A stretch of DNA of 18,393 nt. It comes from Dipetalonema caudispina (Eukaryota; Nematoda; Chromadorea; Rhabditida; Onchocercidae). The DNA is taken from contig JABVXV010000646.1 of the NCBI GenBank assembly GCA_013365325.1, positions 1 through 18,393 on the forward strand, in the 5' to 3' direction. The notes beneath the pieces were generated by a model that made no database searches, was not told the DNA's origin, and worked only from the letters and a program-made list of their open reading frames with translations. This document shows, in pieces, positions 6,973 to 17,902 of the stretch. Positions within the stretch are counted from its first letter, which is position 1; each line of letters starts with the position of its first letter. A program made the position numbers and the translations under genes.

Positions 6973-9540
6973 TAAAAGTTTTAGTTGATTTTACCTAAAT
7001 TGAACTTCTAGCTATTTAATGGAGGAGTGAAAGACGATCAAACTAAATTCGATAGTTTCACTTGTTTCCTCAATATGCAAAAACATATCTGCATTATACA
7101 ATTTCCAATTAATTAATTTCAATTAAATTTTTTCATTAATCACCTCTTTTTTTTTGCTTCAGTTTTACATATTTTAAATCTTTTTATATTCCCCAGCTTA
7201 TTTTCTTTCTTCTCCAGTAGGAAAAAGGAAAAAGAAACTTCGTCTGTTTTACTTATTTTAATCCTTTATTTCCGAATTTTTCGGAGGTTAATTTCGATTA
7301 AATAACGACCTCTTCTTTCGTATTTAATTTCCAGGCTAACATTACAGTGTTCTAATTTTCGTCATTTACTCATTTATAGAAATATAAAAAGTATTTTCGC
7401 GACAATTTTGGAATTTAGAAACAATATTAAAGATAATTATCAAACACAAATTTTTTTATTTCTTCTGCTCGTTTGTCATCATTCTCTCTCTGATAGCAAT
7501 CTCTATATTCCTAAAATTGCTGGAGGAAAAGACGTGAGAATCACTTGAAAAACTATCACAATGCAGAATTAATTTTGTAAATTCATCGAAATTGTATCAC
7601 TAGGGAGAATATTATGAAATATTTAATAGATATTTGTTTCTTCAAAAGAGGAAAAGGGGCACTTTTTTGGTAATTTTTTAACGAAATATTTTTATTTAGT
7701 TGATCAAATGGACATCATCGGTGAATATTTTAGATATATTTCTGCCAAAAAATCGGAACATTTTTTTTGAAATGGAAAGCTTTTTCTTTGTTGAATATTT
7801 AATAATTTTCAAAGAAATCGGAACAAAGAACCTTATCTTTTGGAATGTTGAAGAAGAGGAATATATGAAAGTTTAGAAAATGAAGTAATGTTGACAGTAT
7901 TCTTAATGTTACAGATGGCTTCCTTTTATTAATTTATTGTCGACTGTTAGTGCAATAAACCTGGTTAGTAAGTATTTCAGTGTTAACATATGGTTGTCTT
8001 TTCAGGAAGTTTATAGGACATTAAAAACTTTGCATAAGCGAAGAGGTAAAAAATTTACAAATTAATCGGTAATTTGTATCTTTTAGCATTACCTAATTCT
8101 CGGTAGATATGTTTGCTGGAGGTATGAAAAAAAAAAGGGACTTATTCATGTATTGCATGACATACTGCGGTATGATCTATTTTAAGTATTTCAAAATGTC
8201 TAAATGTAGAGCAAAAAAAGTAAAATGTTAGTATTTGATTTCCGGAGAACTCAAATCGCTTTAATAATTCCAATTGCATTTTAACTTTTTAAAATTTCAA
8301 AAAGGTTGCCACTGAAGATGATCTATTAAATGGAATTTAATAAAAAATGATGTTTTTAGATTTAGTCATTTTTTATTTGAAAATTTTGCATGATTTCAAA
8401 ACAAATGATGGATTCAATAAATTATTTGTTAAATATTCCAAGTGATTATGAAATAATTTAATATGAGTTTCATTTAAAATTTAAATGGAAGTTGCAGAAA
8501 AATGACAAGGATTTAAAAAAAAAAAATATTTTGCCTTTGGCAAGTAATAAATTTTTTTTTTTTATTAGGGAATAAGATGAAAAAATTGTAAGAGCTTCAT
8601 TTTCCTTCGGGAATTTACACAATAAATTGTCATGGCTCACATGAAACTTTCACTTTTTTGCATGAATTTTCTCAGGTCGACTATTTGAACTTAACGGTTT
8701 CCTCAACAATATAGTAAGTGTAAATTTTGCTATTGAATTTGATTCAAAAAATTGATTTATTGAAAAAAAAAAAGATGAAAATATTTGACTGTGATAAATA
8801 ACAATTAAATCTTTTGCCATATTTTATGATATTTGATAAGTTTATTCCTAGCTATAGTATAAATATAATTATATAAATCAGACAAAAATAATACATTGCA
8901 ATTGGAATGCTTAAAATGCTAACTGTTAAGTTGGATTGTTACTAAAGTAAAAATGATTTTAAAATATTTATTAAATTAAATTTCCACATTTATTCTTCTA
9001 ATTTAATTCCCATGATTTTAATCCATTCTTTTGCTACTACAGCTAAATGTCAAAAATTGAAATATGAACAGAAAGACTATCACACTAAGATATATAACAA
9101 TCCAGTGACAGGATAAAATGAAACTGGTTATCCGGATAGAGGACAACTGGATATCTGCGTAAGCACATTTCAATCACAATTACACATTAAATTTATTCTT
9201 TCCCAATCTTTTCTCTCAAAATCTTTTCCCCTTTTCTTCCGCATTATCATCTATCTATCTTATTTCTTTTTCTTCCTTATCCTTTCATTCTTGCAAATAT
9301 TATAAATTCTTATGAATTTGAAACTTTTTAAAGAATGTTAAAATTTTTGATCAAGAAGTAGCTATTAAAAGTATATTTGGAAAAATGGGAATAAAAAAAA
9401 AAAGAGTACAGTAAGACAAAGTTAGTTTAAGATTTTTGTATTAATTAATGACATATTATCCAAAAGATTAGCTTCTAGGCTTTTTTGTTATATTCAATAA
9501 CGATACAATTTGCTTGTTTACCCTTACTATTCGTATTTTA
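6973..9540. other. Long AT-rich intergenic stretch without recognisable genes
   Basis: Both strands are closed by frequent stops. There are many A and T runs (for example the A8 run at 8516-8526 facing the T run at 8552-8562). I found no RNA gene, transposon terminus or open frame with protein-like composition. Confidence 0.45.
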
Positions 9541-9548
9541 TCGTGATT

Positions 9549-9600
9549 TTCATCATCATTATTATCATCATTATCCTCATCACTATCGTTATCATCGACA
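9549..9600. repeat. Imperfect (ATC/ATT)n trinucleotide repeat
   Basis: A run of CATCATCATTATTATCATCA type triplets, interrupted by CCT and CGT triplets. It is the first of several ATC-type arrays leading into the plus-strand gene. Confidence 0.8.
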
Positions 9601-9946
9601 TGAAAAAATTCAATAATTAAATTTAATGGATATTAGTAAGAGTAGCTGTACGAGTAAATATTATCAAAATTTGTCAATTTTGCAGAATTTCCATTTCTTT
9701 TACTCTTATGTCTAACCGCTACCACACATCGATAGGACCAGCAGACATGATGAATAGGAGAAAAAGATAAAATGTTAGGTGGTTTATTAGATAAACCAAA
9801 ATTCACCAAGAAATACCTAAATTGTTCGTTTCGTTTTGTCGTAATCGTATGCCACTCCTTTTATCGTTACCTGCTGCGCCTATCCAGATCATCTATCCGT
9901 CCAGCCACATTTGCCATACCATACATTCTCTTCATCCGCACCAATA

Positions 9947-10011
9947 TCGTCATCATCATCATCATTATCATCATAAAATCATTTTATCACCATCATTATC
10001 ATTATTATCAC
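9947..10011. repeat. Imperfect (ATC)n trinucleotide repeat
   Basis: ATC/ATT triplets with a short interruption. Translated in different frames they give Ile or His runs, which explains the spurious open frames at 9772-10155 and 9822-10031. Confidence 0.82.
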
Positions 10012-10196
10012 AACGTGTTTGCTGTTATTAAAATTATTGCCGGAGCTATATTTTTGGCGTTTAAAACAACTTTTCTACAATTTTACTTTTCCCCAATAAT
10101 TTTATTCTTATTTACTTTTATTCTCAATTCTTTTACTAATTTTTATTACTATTAATATTGTTATTAATATTTACTATAGCATAATTGCTATTAAAT

Positions 10197-10219
10197 AAAA
10201 AAAAAAAAAAGAAAAAAAA
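10197..10219. repeat. Poly(A) tract with one G
   Basis: Fourteen A, one G, then eight A, in the upstream flank of the plus-strand gene. Similar tracts occur at 10434-10447 and 10730-10758. Confidence 0.8.
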
Positions 10220-10729
10220 ATTTATTTATTTTTCTTCTTTCTTACTGTGACGAAAGGTATAATTTATCTTTTTGATAATTTTATTTGGAAAACTTCTTAT
10301 AAGTTTCCTTCTTTCTACGCTGACCTCGCATTATTGACATTATCGTTATCGTTATCAGTTACGATCATTACAACTATAATTTTTGCTGTCACTTCATTTC
10401 ACAGCTATCATCAATATCTTAACTTTTAAAAAGAAAAAAAAAAAAAAGCTTCGTTTTCATATACAGCTACTGGAATCAATCATATTACCAATATTCTCTT
10501 TATCCGCAATATTATCAGTACTACCATCAATCATCAACAGTCACATTCAACGATTGGAATTACAACACAAAAATGATCCGGATGGAACATTCCTCTTGGC
10601 TCATTTATTTTCTTTCATTTTCATGTTTATTAATTTAAATGTGTATTTTATTCGCGGCATCTTTGCTACTCTTCCGATCATTATGCAAATGAACTTTTAT
10701 TGTTGTTAAAGAGAATTGATAATTTTGTT

Positions 10730-10772
10730 AAAAAAAAAAAAGAAAAAAAAAAAAAAAAGAAAGAAGAAATAA
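10730..10772. repeat. Poly(A)-rich purine tract
   Basis: Long A runs broken by single G residues, then GAAAGAAGAAAT, all purine on the plus strand. It ends about 150 bases before the likely start codon of the plus-strand gene, within the probable 5' untranslated or promoter region. Confidence 0.75.
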
Positions 10773-10919
10773 ACATATACGACGACAATAGCAACACAGA
10801 ATTTAACGAACCGTCTTTTTGCTGGTGTTTCGTTTATGCGATCGTGGAAGACGGCGGTATTACGGGGAACATGTGCTATGTTCGACGACCTGCTTCAACA
10901 TCATCATCGATTACTACCG

Positions 10920-12140
10920 ATGGAATTAATATCAATCATTCCTGCTACTATAATTATTTTAATAACTGTCATTATTGGTACTCGGGTGGAGGCTATACAA
11001 TTTGACGATTCATTTCCATCATCATCATCACCATCATCATCATTTTCTACGGTAATATCTTCAGAACAACATGGTCCAAAAAATATTTTCGCTGGAATAC
11101 GAATACGTCGGAGTGCTAGCAGTTATCTTGTTCAACGATTACGTAATTTAAGAAGAGGTAGGAAATGGAATGATTTACAAACTAACGATGTTCGAAATGA
11201 GAATGATTTAATAAGTAGCCAAAAATTTATGGATAATAATGCATCATTGATGAATCGAAGAATTCAAACCAGTAAAGATCGATTTGCAGGATTTCACTTT
11301 TCGAGCTATGCTAACAATAATATTGACAAAAAACAGCAAGCTGCAAAAAGCACAGAATTACTGCAACAAGCACAGAATCTAACATTAACTGATTCATCTC
11401 CAATACAACTTCTTCCAAAATCAGTCTTATCAAATTTTCCAAGGCTAACAAACCGGCAAGATTGTAATGGTAGCGATTGTTTGAAAAATAATGACGCCAT
11501 ATCTTTGTATATACCGCGGGAAAATAACTCCAACGATGGACAACCGCCACCATTGCTTCTGCTAAGCAATAATCCTTCGAGTAGTAATAACCGGAAAAAT
11601 CGTAATTCCCAACAGGGTACTACAGTGAAACTCTCCAAATTGCATACCGGAATTAAGGTACTAGGACCGGACATTCAGCAGTTTGAAAAGCCTATTCCAC
11701 TGTCCCAATCAGATACCTCCTATCACATTTCACAAACAAATTCAAGGAGTCACGGTGAATATGGTACTGTAAAATTATCTGAAGTGGAATCGATACCACC
11801 ATTTGCTGGTGGTGCCGAATTAACGGATTTCATACAGCCTATTGATACGTCAATGCAAACCCATCGTTTATACGAAGATATCATTCCAAGTACCACAAAT
11901 CATATTTCATCTGCTGCTTACTACGGCAAAAATAAGCACTATCTGTTATCACCATCTGGAAATCGCGGTATTTATGGTGACTATCATCCAGCACCATTTA
12001 TACCATTCAGTTCAAAATTAGAAATTTATGAACCATTAACCTTATCATCTCCTCCTCCTGTTTATTCCACTCATTCTGATCAAAGCACAGATCATCTTAC
12101 ATCATCATCACATTACGGATCAGAATACGACATATATTCG
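10920..12140 (+). CDS. First exon of a secreted, low-complexity protein gene (407 codons, continues beyond)
   Basis: I do not recognise the family. I chose the ATG at 10920 because MELISIIPATIIILITVIIG then TRVEA makes a clean signal peptide with cleavage after A25. The upstream in-frame ATG at 10836 would place 28 polar residues, including HHH, before it. The mature part starts with a Ser-rich run from the CATCATCATC repeat. A furin-like site RIRR is at residues 61-64, and a second basic cluster (RLRNLRRGRK) follows. The rest is S/N/Q/P-rich with one CNGSDC pair, a PPPLLLL run, several N-glycosylation sequons and Tyr/His-rich patches near the end. The exon ends in phase 0 at TCG then GTAAGTTT, an excellent donor. 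The frame runs on to 12260 only through hydrophobic intronic sequence. An extracellular, possibly proteolytically processed protein is inferred. Confidence 0.78.
11012..11044 (+). repeat. Coding (ATC)n repeat giving a Ser-rich run
   Basis: CATCATCATCATCACCATCA within the first exon of the plus-strand gene, read as TCA/TCC-type serine codons just after the signal peptide. It is the same triplet type as the arrays upstream, here kept in frame. Confidence 0.75.
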
Positions 12141-12995
12141 GTAAGTTTCAACTTTAATCAATTATTCCATTTCTTAATTGTTTATATGTTCGGTTTCTTC
12201 TTTCTTATTAATTTTCCATTTTTCCTACAAACAAAAAGGAAAGATTATTATCATGCATAATTTTATAATATATTCGTTTGCTATTGCATGCTTTCATTTT
12301 GGCATATAAGCAAGCTTATTTATATTCTAACTTGTAAAAAGAAAAATAAGACTTTTGATAAAGTGTTATTAACACTCTTTACTAAATGTTTATCGTTGTA
12401 AAAATTGTTTACCTGATAGCATCAATCTGATAATATCATTAATCTTAGCTGCATAAATGCAAGAATATGCTTTTTTTGCTTTGAATTTCATAGCATTTTA
12501 ATTTGTTTTCAAATTCAAATTAATTTCATAGTTATGTTTTTTTCTCTTCATCAAATACTTTATTAGTCAAACGACAATAATACCAGGCTGTTATCAAAGC
12601 TTCATTTTTCCCTTATAATTTATGTTCTCCCAATTTCTCACAAATTTCACGTGGGCGAAATTTACCTAATCTTTACTTTTCCCCTTCCTTGCTCTCCAGC
12701 ATGTGTAATAATACCCGTAATCGAAACATCGAATAACATTTGTTAGATTGGAAGGAAAAAATGAAATTGGAAATAAATTTGTAATTTTCGTGTGATTATT
12801 CAAGTGATATGTAAAAAACGGTATTGCTTTATTATTATTGATCAAAGACTAAAAAGTAAATTGTCAAACTCTTCCATTAAAAAAAAAAAAGTAAATCAAT
12901 CGTTTAAGGTTTGTTTATTTCATGGTAGTATAATAGCATAAGAAATCGAAAATTTAAATGTAATTATTTATGAAGCAGAAAAAAAAATTCGTGTA

Positions 12996-13014
12996 TTTTT
13001 TTTTTTTTTTTTTT
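12996..13014. repeat. Poly(T) tract
   Basis: Nineteen consecutive T on the plus strand inside the presumed intron. Confidence 0.8.
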
Positions 13015-13138
13015 GGACTTTACAACAGACTTAATTAATTGTAATTAGTAAACAGTTTACTCAACAGTAATTTCAATCTATCTTTATTTAGGCAAACAAC
13101 AGCATGAATGATAGTGCATGAGGCTGTATCATTTTTAT

Positions 13139-13215
13139 CGTTGTTGTGTTGTTGTCGTTAATGGTGATGGTAATGGTTACAGTTTTGTTGTTATTGTTAT
13201 TGTTATTGTTGTTGC
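13139..13215. repeat. Imperfect (GTT/ATT/GGT)n trinucleotide repeat
   Basis: Triplets of the GTT, ATT and GGT kind in two blocks, ending in TTATTGTTATTGTTATTGTT. A reverse-complement type block (AACAACAACGA) occurs at 14290-14313. Confidence 0.75.
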
Positions 13216-13394
13216 TAAAAAATAATATGTGCCATACTTTCTTTTATAAGCTATCACTTTTAAGCAAAAGATAGCGCAAGATATAGTAACTTTGTTTAAA
13301 TTCTATGCTGAAAAATATGGACCAAATTATTTCAACGCAAAAATTAAAATGAAATGATAATAACATTAAAAATGCAAAACTTGGATTTCTTTTT

Positions 13395-13397
13395 CTC

Positions 13398-13432
<35 letters not shown>

Positions 13433-13448
13433 TCTCTATCTCTCTCTT
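13395..13448. repeat. (CT)n microsatellite with CTAT interruptions
   Basis: About 54 bases of pure pyrimidine CT dinucleotides, broken only by three single A residues (TCTATC). The open frame over it at 13354-13542 is a product of the repeat. Confidence 0.88.
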
Positions 13449-13472
13449 CCACATCTCTCCTTTTTGTAATGT

Positions 13473-13616
13473 AATTTGTTTAAATAGAGGGAATTTTCAT
13501 TATTACTGTTCCGAGAATTTCACAAAAAAATTTGTTAGATAATTTGTTTAAATGAGGATGTTTATTATTTAGGGGGAATTTTCATTATTGCCATTCGAAG
13601 AATTTCAACAAAAAGA
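13473..13616. repeat. Diverged direct duplication, two copies
   Basis: AATTTGTTTAAAT (13473 and 13541), GGGAATTTTCATTATT (13490 and 13574) and GAATTTCACAAAAA / GAATTTCAACAAAAA (13514 and 13600) recur in the same order. The second copy carries about 16 extra bases (around 13554-13573). This is a local tandem duplication that has since diverged. Confidence 0.7.
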
Positions 13617-16600
13617 AAATAGAAAAAGAAGGAAAAAGAAAGGAAAGGAACAAACAAACAAATAAACTTGTTTCAAATAAATATCTGAGTGAAATTTAAT
13701 AATATCGGGAAAATATTTCTAAAATTCATTTGAATAATTTAATTGGAAAAGCTATTTGTCTTGAAATTCCATTTCGCTGAGCGTGTTCAGTGCTTAATAA
13801 TTCATTAAAATATTCTTTCACTATTTCTTTTTTTTTTATTAAATCTTCCGTTGATATAAATATATTAATTATGTATATGTATGGAATGAAATTTCTTTAA
13901 AAAAATAAAAAAGAAAGAATTTCTATGTTTTTTACGAAGTGCAAGTGAATTTTCGAAAAATTTGAGCACTCTATAAAGTAAAAAGTAATCGTCCTTCTTT
14001 GTTTTAAGCGATTTTTTCCTACATAATTAAATTATTTGATTAATTAATAGTCCTTCCTTCCCTCTTCAGCCTATCTTTGTTCCATTCAGTTTTTTTCTTC
14101 CTTTCTTATGGTAGGTACAAGATAATTATCAGCTTGCGCAGCAATCTTTTTGCACATCTTTTGGTGGATTTCCTGCAAATTGTTGAAATGATGAGAAATG
14201 TCGAAATTGATAATAGCTTACTTATTTTTTTTTTTTCATACTTTCATTCCTTTCAGTGATGAAATGATAAAATCTGTAATTGTGATAGCAACAACAACGA
14301 CACTAATAATAACAACACGAAGTAAAATGCAAAAAAAAAAAAAAGATTTGTGTGAATAAATTTTTTTTAAAATACTTTTCATATCACTACAAAACAGAAG
14401 AATTAATGCCAAAAAAATTGATTGAATTAAAAATATTTCTTTCACTTTAAATTGCATCTGATAACTTTTCAAATTCTTATTAATTTGCATATTCGGAAGA
14501 TTTTCCGTTCACAATTTTGTTTACAAATTTGCTTTAGCAACCAAAAAAATTCGTTCAAAATTCGTTTCCAAAATTTTGCATAAATGTAATGATTTTCTAA
14601 GGTATTTCAAATCTTTCAAATTATTTTCGAAACGTCGAAGGATAATGGTAGAAGTCTGTGCTTTTTTTTTTCATTTTTTTTTTTTTTTTATAGGATTCTG
14701 TATGTCAAATTTGATGCATTTTCTCACTACTTTTTACTTTGTAAACGAAAAAAAAAGAATAAAAAAAAAATAACTGTTAAATACGTAAATAATAAAGTTG
14801 AGAAGGAAAAAATAATTCATTATTGGCTGTACTTCCTCTTAGATATTGAATAAAACATTTCATCGAATTGTCTGTTGTACGAACCGAGATGATAATGAAA
14901 TGTGATCGATTCAATTTCCTAGATTACCTGCTGTCTTTGTTGTTAAACCATTTTATGTTATCTCCTTCTTTTTTCTTCTCTTTCTATTTTTCAAAAACGA
15001 AAAAAAAAAAAAGAAAAAGAAAAAGGGAAAATTTTATAAATTTATTTCGAAATATTCTAATATAAACATTTAATTTCCAAAATACAAAATATTTGGAATA
15101 TTTTGTTTATTATTTGTTCATATTGATAATTTTAATAAATGGCATGAATTGGAAGTAATATAATTTGTGCAGTTAAATTATGATTTCTAAATTTATCACT
15201 TTATTCTCTCATAAAAAAAATATTTGAATGAATAATATAGTAGAAACCATAGTAATTGGAAACTAATCATTCTTCATTGATGAACATTGTAAGGTGTCAA
15301 ATTCATCAAGTGATACTTTGTGATTGAGAAAAGAAAAAAAAAAAAGTGATGACCATTTGCATTGGTAAATGAATACAGGAATCAGATAGATAATTCTATC
15401 ATTATTTTACGTAATATACAAATTACCTTTTATTATCATTCGATTTTTTATCGTAACTATCAGAATGAAAGATAAACGGTGAAACATTGGGATGAAAAAC
15501 CGTTCCGGTAGAATGTAAAATTTAGCCTTAAACATTAAAATAATCCTATTTCCGGTTTCATGCATAGTTTTTGCGAGGAAAACAAATTAAGTAGTATTTA
15601 AAAATCACAATTAATCAATAAATTAGTATCTTTAATAATGATCAACATTGAATTACAATTATTGGTGTTGAGTGAGTAATGTTGGATGTAATTAATATGC
15701 ATACTGCTTTTCCAATATTTTTATATTCAGTTCGAAAATTCCAAATTTCCATTCTATTAATGGATATTAGTAATTATCATAACAATTTTGGCAACGGTAA
15801 TAATAAACATAATACCATAATAATTACTATAATTTTCAAAACTACTCAGATTGAATGCTTTTTTTTATTTTTACATTTTTATTTTATTTCTAAAAAAGGA
15901 GAATTTTTAAATATTTTACGAAAGAAAAATTTTTTTTTCACTTTCCTTAATGATACGACAGGAGTGGTAGAGAGATTAAAAGTTCGATAGGATGAAAAAT
16001 GCAGAAAGGGCGTGAAGGGATATTCACAACTACGTATTTCTCTTTATTTAGTAGGAACATTACTTTTTATCAAAATCAAAATAAAAAAAAATGGAATTCC
16101 AATATTTTCGAATAAAAAAAAAATTTTTTTTAGAAAATAGAAAATAGGAATGAGGAAATAATAAACAAAATAGAAAATAATAATGATAATAACAATTGCT
16201 ATTGTTATGCTTCTATCACTAAAGATATTTAGGAATTATAAGTTCATTACTGGAAATTTGTTACTTGAAAATGTATGGATATAAAAAGATAATAATGCCA
16301 TTTTTTCAAAGATTTATTTTACTGAAAATTTTGTAATAATTTATTAAACAAATTATTCAAACCATATTTCATTAATTATTAACCATTTTGCAAATTGCTA
16401 TAATATAATGAGATTTTGTCGATTTGCTTGAAACTTCAGAATCATTAATTTAGCTTGATTAAAACTTTTATTGCACTTTAAATTACTAGTTCAATAATTC
16501 AGTTTAAAGTTTATACTAATTTAGCTTAATTATAACATGATCATACATACTATAATGAAGCATTAGTTCAAAATTTCCTTTTGAATATTATTTTATATTG

Positions 16601-16743
16601 CCAAAGTTTGATGACAAAAATAACTGTCAATTATGAATGGTTTGATTATATATAAAAAAAATAGAAATTAATAAAAAGATAATTCTATTATAGTTACAAT
16701 TATCATCTAATTGATAACATCAATAAATTCCCTAGTATCATCA

Positions 16744-16804
16744 AAGAAAGAAAGAGGAAGAGAAAGAGAAAGAGAGAAAGAGAGAGAGAGAGAGAGAGAA
16801 GAGG
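16744..16804. repeat. (GA)n / AAAG purine microsatellite
   Basis: All-purine tract on the plus strand: AAGAAAGAAAGAGGAAGAGA, then GA dinucleotides. It is the complement type of the CT tract at 13395-13448. The minus-strand open frame across it (16703-16909) is a repeat artefact. Confidence 0.87.
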
Positions 16805-17042
16805 ATAGGTTCTATCATCTTGTTGATTATGGTTGACCGATGTTTGTTTTTGCATACAATTGAAAATGGAGCATTTTACTGTTGTTATTGCCTGGACTAT
16901 CGTCATCATTTAATTCGTATAAAATTTCTTTTTGAAGAAAATTTTCCTAAAATAACACTAAGGTAATAGACGACGATAAGAAATGAATGAAAGAGATGAT
17001 GATGATAATAGGGAAGAAGGAAGAAGTTAATGTGATATTATG

Positions 17043-17066
17043 GAGAGAGAGAGAGAGAGAGAAGGG
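17043..17066. repeat. (GA)n microsatellite
   Basis: Ten or so GA dinucleotides followed by AGGGG, in a purine-rich stretch of somewhat higher G content than its surroundings. Confidence 0.85.
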
Positions 17067-17237
17067 GAATGAAAATGACCGGGTATCGGGAGAAATATCA
17101 TGTGAATGAAAAAGGGATAGAACCGGATTTTATCAAATTTTTAGTTCATTTCGACCTGTTAAAATACATATCCATGCCTATATTCTATCATTAGGTTGTT
17201 GTTTATTTTTGTATTTATAAGCAAATTTTGATTTTAC

Positions 17238-17327
17238 AAAAAAAAAGAAAAAAAAAAAAAAAAAAAAGAAAGGAAAGAAAAACTAAAGATGATGAAAAAG
17301 AGATAAATGATAAAAAAAAAAAAAAAA
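17238..17327. repeat. Pair of poly(A)-rich tracts
   Basis: A long A tract with single G interruptions at 17238-17280 and a clean A tract at 17312-17327, with purine-rich sequence between them. Confidence 0.78.
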
Positions 17328-17865
17328 TTTCATACATATTCATTTTTTTTTAATTCTTTTATAGAGATAATAATCTGATAACTAATTATTATTGTTTCAA
17401 GAAACTATCAGTAATTTAAAAGTATTATAGGCCTAACAAAAAAGAAGTAATATTATTTACTATTAATAAGGAAGTATTTAAACTAAAGTATTATTTCAAT
17501 AAGTTACATTTAAAAATTCAATAATCAAATTAAAATATTGCTTCAATAAGCTATTTAAGGATTTAATCTTAACAAAATTTTAGTAAAAAAGAAAAAAAAC
17601 TTTTGGGAAAAAAAGCATTAGTGCCAGTAATAGTTTCATTTTATCCTTTGATATTTAAATTAAATGATTTCTCGTTTTTTCTTCTCTTATTTTTCTCCTT
17701 CTCTCTTCATTTTCATTATTCCTACCCTGAACTGAAATTCAATTCTAATACTTTCCAAAATTTGATCGTATGCATTTAATTTTCGCAACAACTTTTTTTC
17801 CAGTAATTTTCTCCGTTTTTTTTTTTCTTTAAATATTACATTTTTTATCTTCCGATAATTATAAA

Positions 17866-17902
17866 TTTTTTTTTTATCAAAAAAAAAAAAAAAAAAAAAA
17901 AA
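17866..17902. repeat. Poly(T)-poly(A) back-to-back tract
   Basis: Ten T, then ATC, then 24 A. Either strand could fold back into an A-T hairpin. The A tract is the longest homopolymer in the window. The minus-strand frame at 17687-17905 starts in it and is an artefact. Confidence 0.8.

Noticed and set aside
9772..10155. 127-codon plus-strand ORF with Ile run
   Set aside because: Most of its length is the ATC microsatellite and T-rich DNA; no splice or start context and no normal residue mix.
10247..10709. Two overlapping plus-strand ORFs upstream of the plus-strand gene
   Set aside because: Low complexity, crossing poly(A) (KKKKKK run), two frames equally open; more likely promoter or 5' UTR.
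10700..11005. 101-codon plus-strand ORF
   Set aside because: Starts in a poly(A) tract (poly-Lys) and overlaps the better first exon in another frame.
11306..11674. Minus-strand ORFs within the plus-strand exon
   Set aside because: Antisense shadows of the 407-codon exon; Leu/Cys-rich as expected from the reverse of its Gln/Asn/Ser codons.
12362..12376. Near-perfect palindrome AGTGTTATTAACACT
   Set aside because: Arms of 7 bases with a one-base centre are expected by chance in this much AT-rich sequence, and nothing nearby gives it a role.
13354..13542. Plus-strand ORF with Ser-Leu repeats
   Set aside because: Created by the CT microsatellite.
14057..14112. Second exon of the plus-strand gene after CTCTTCAG
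   Set aside because: Phase is compatible and a GTAGGT site follows, but the product is a short hydrophobic string (PIFVPFSFFLPFL) expected of any T-rich intron stretch; no further exon confirms it.
16703..16909. Minus-strand ORF with Leu-Ser repeats
   Set aside because: Product of the GA microsatellite read in reverse.
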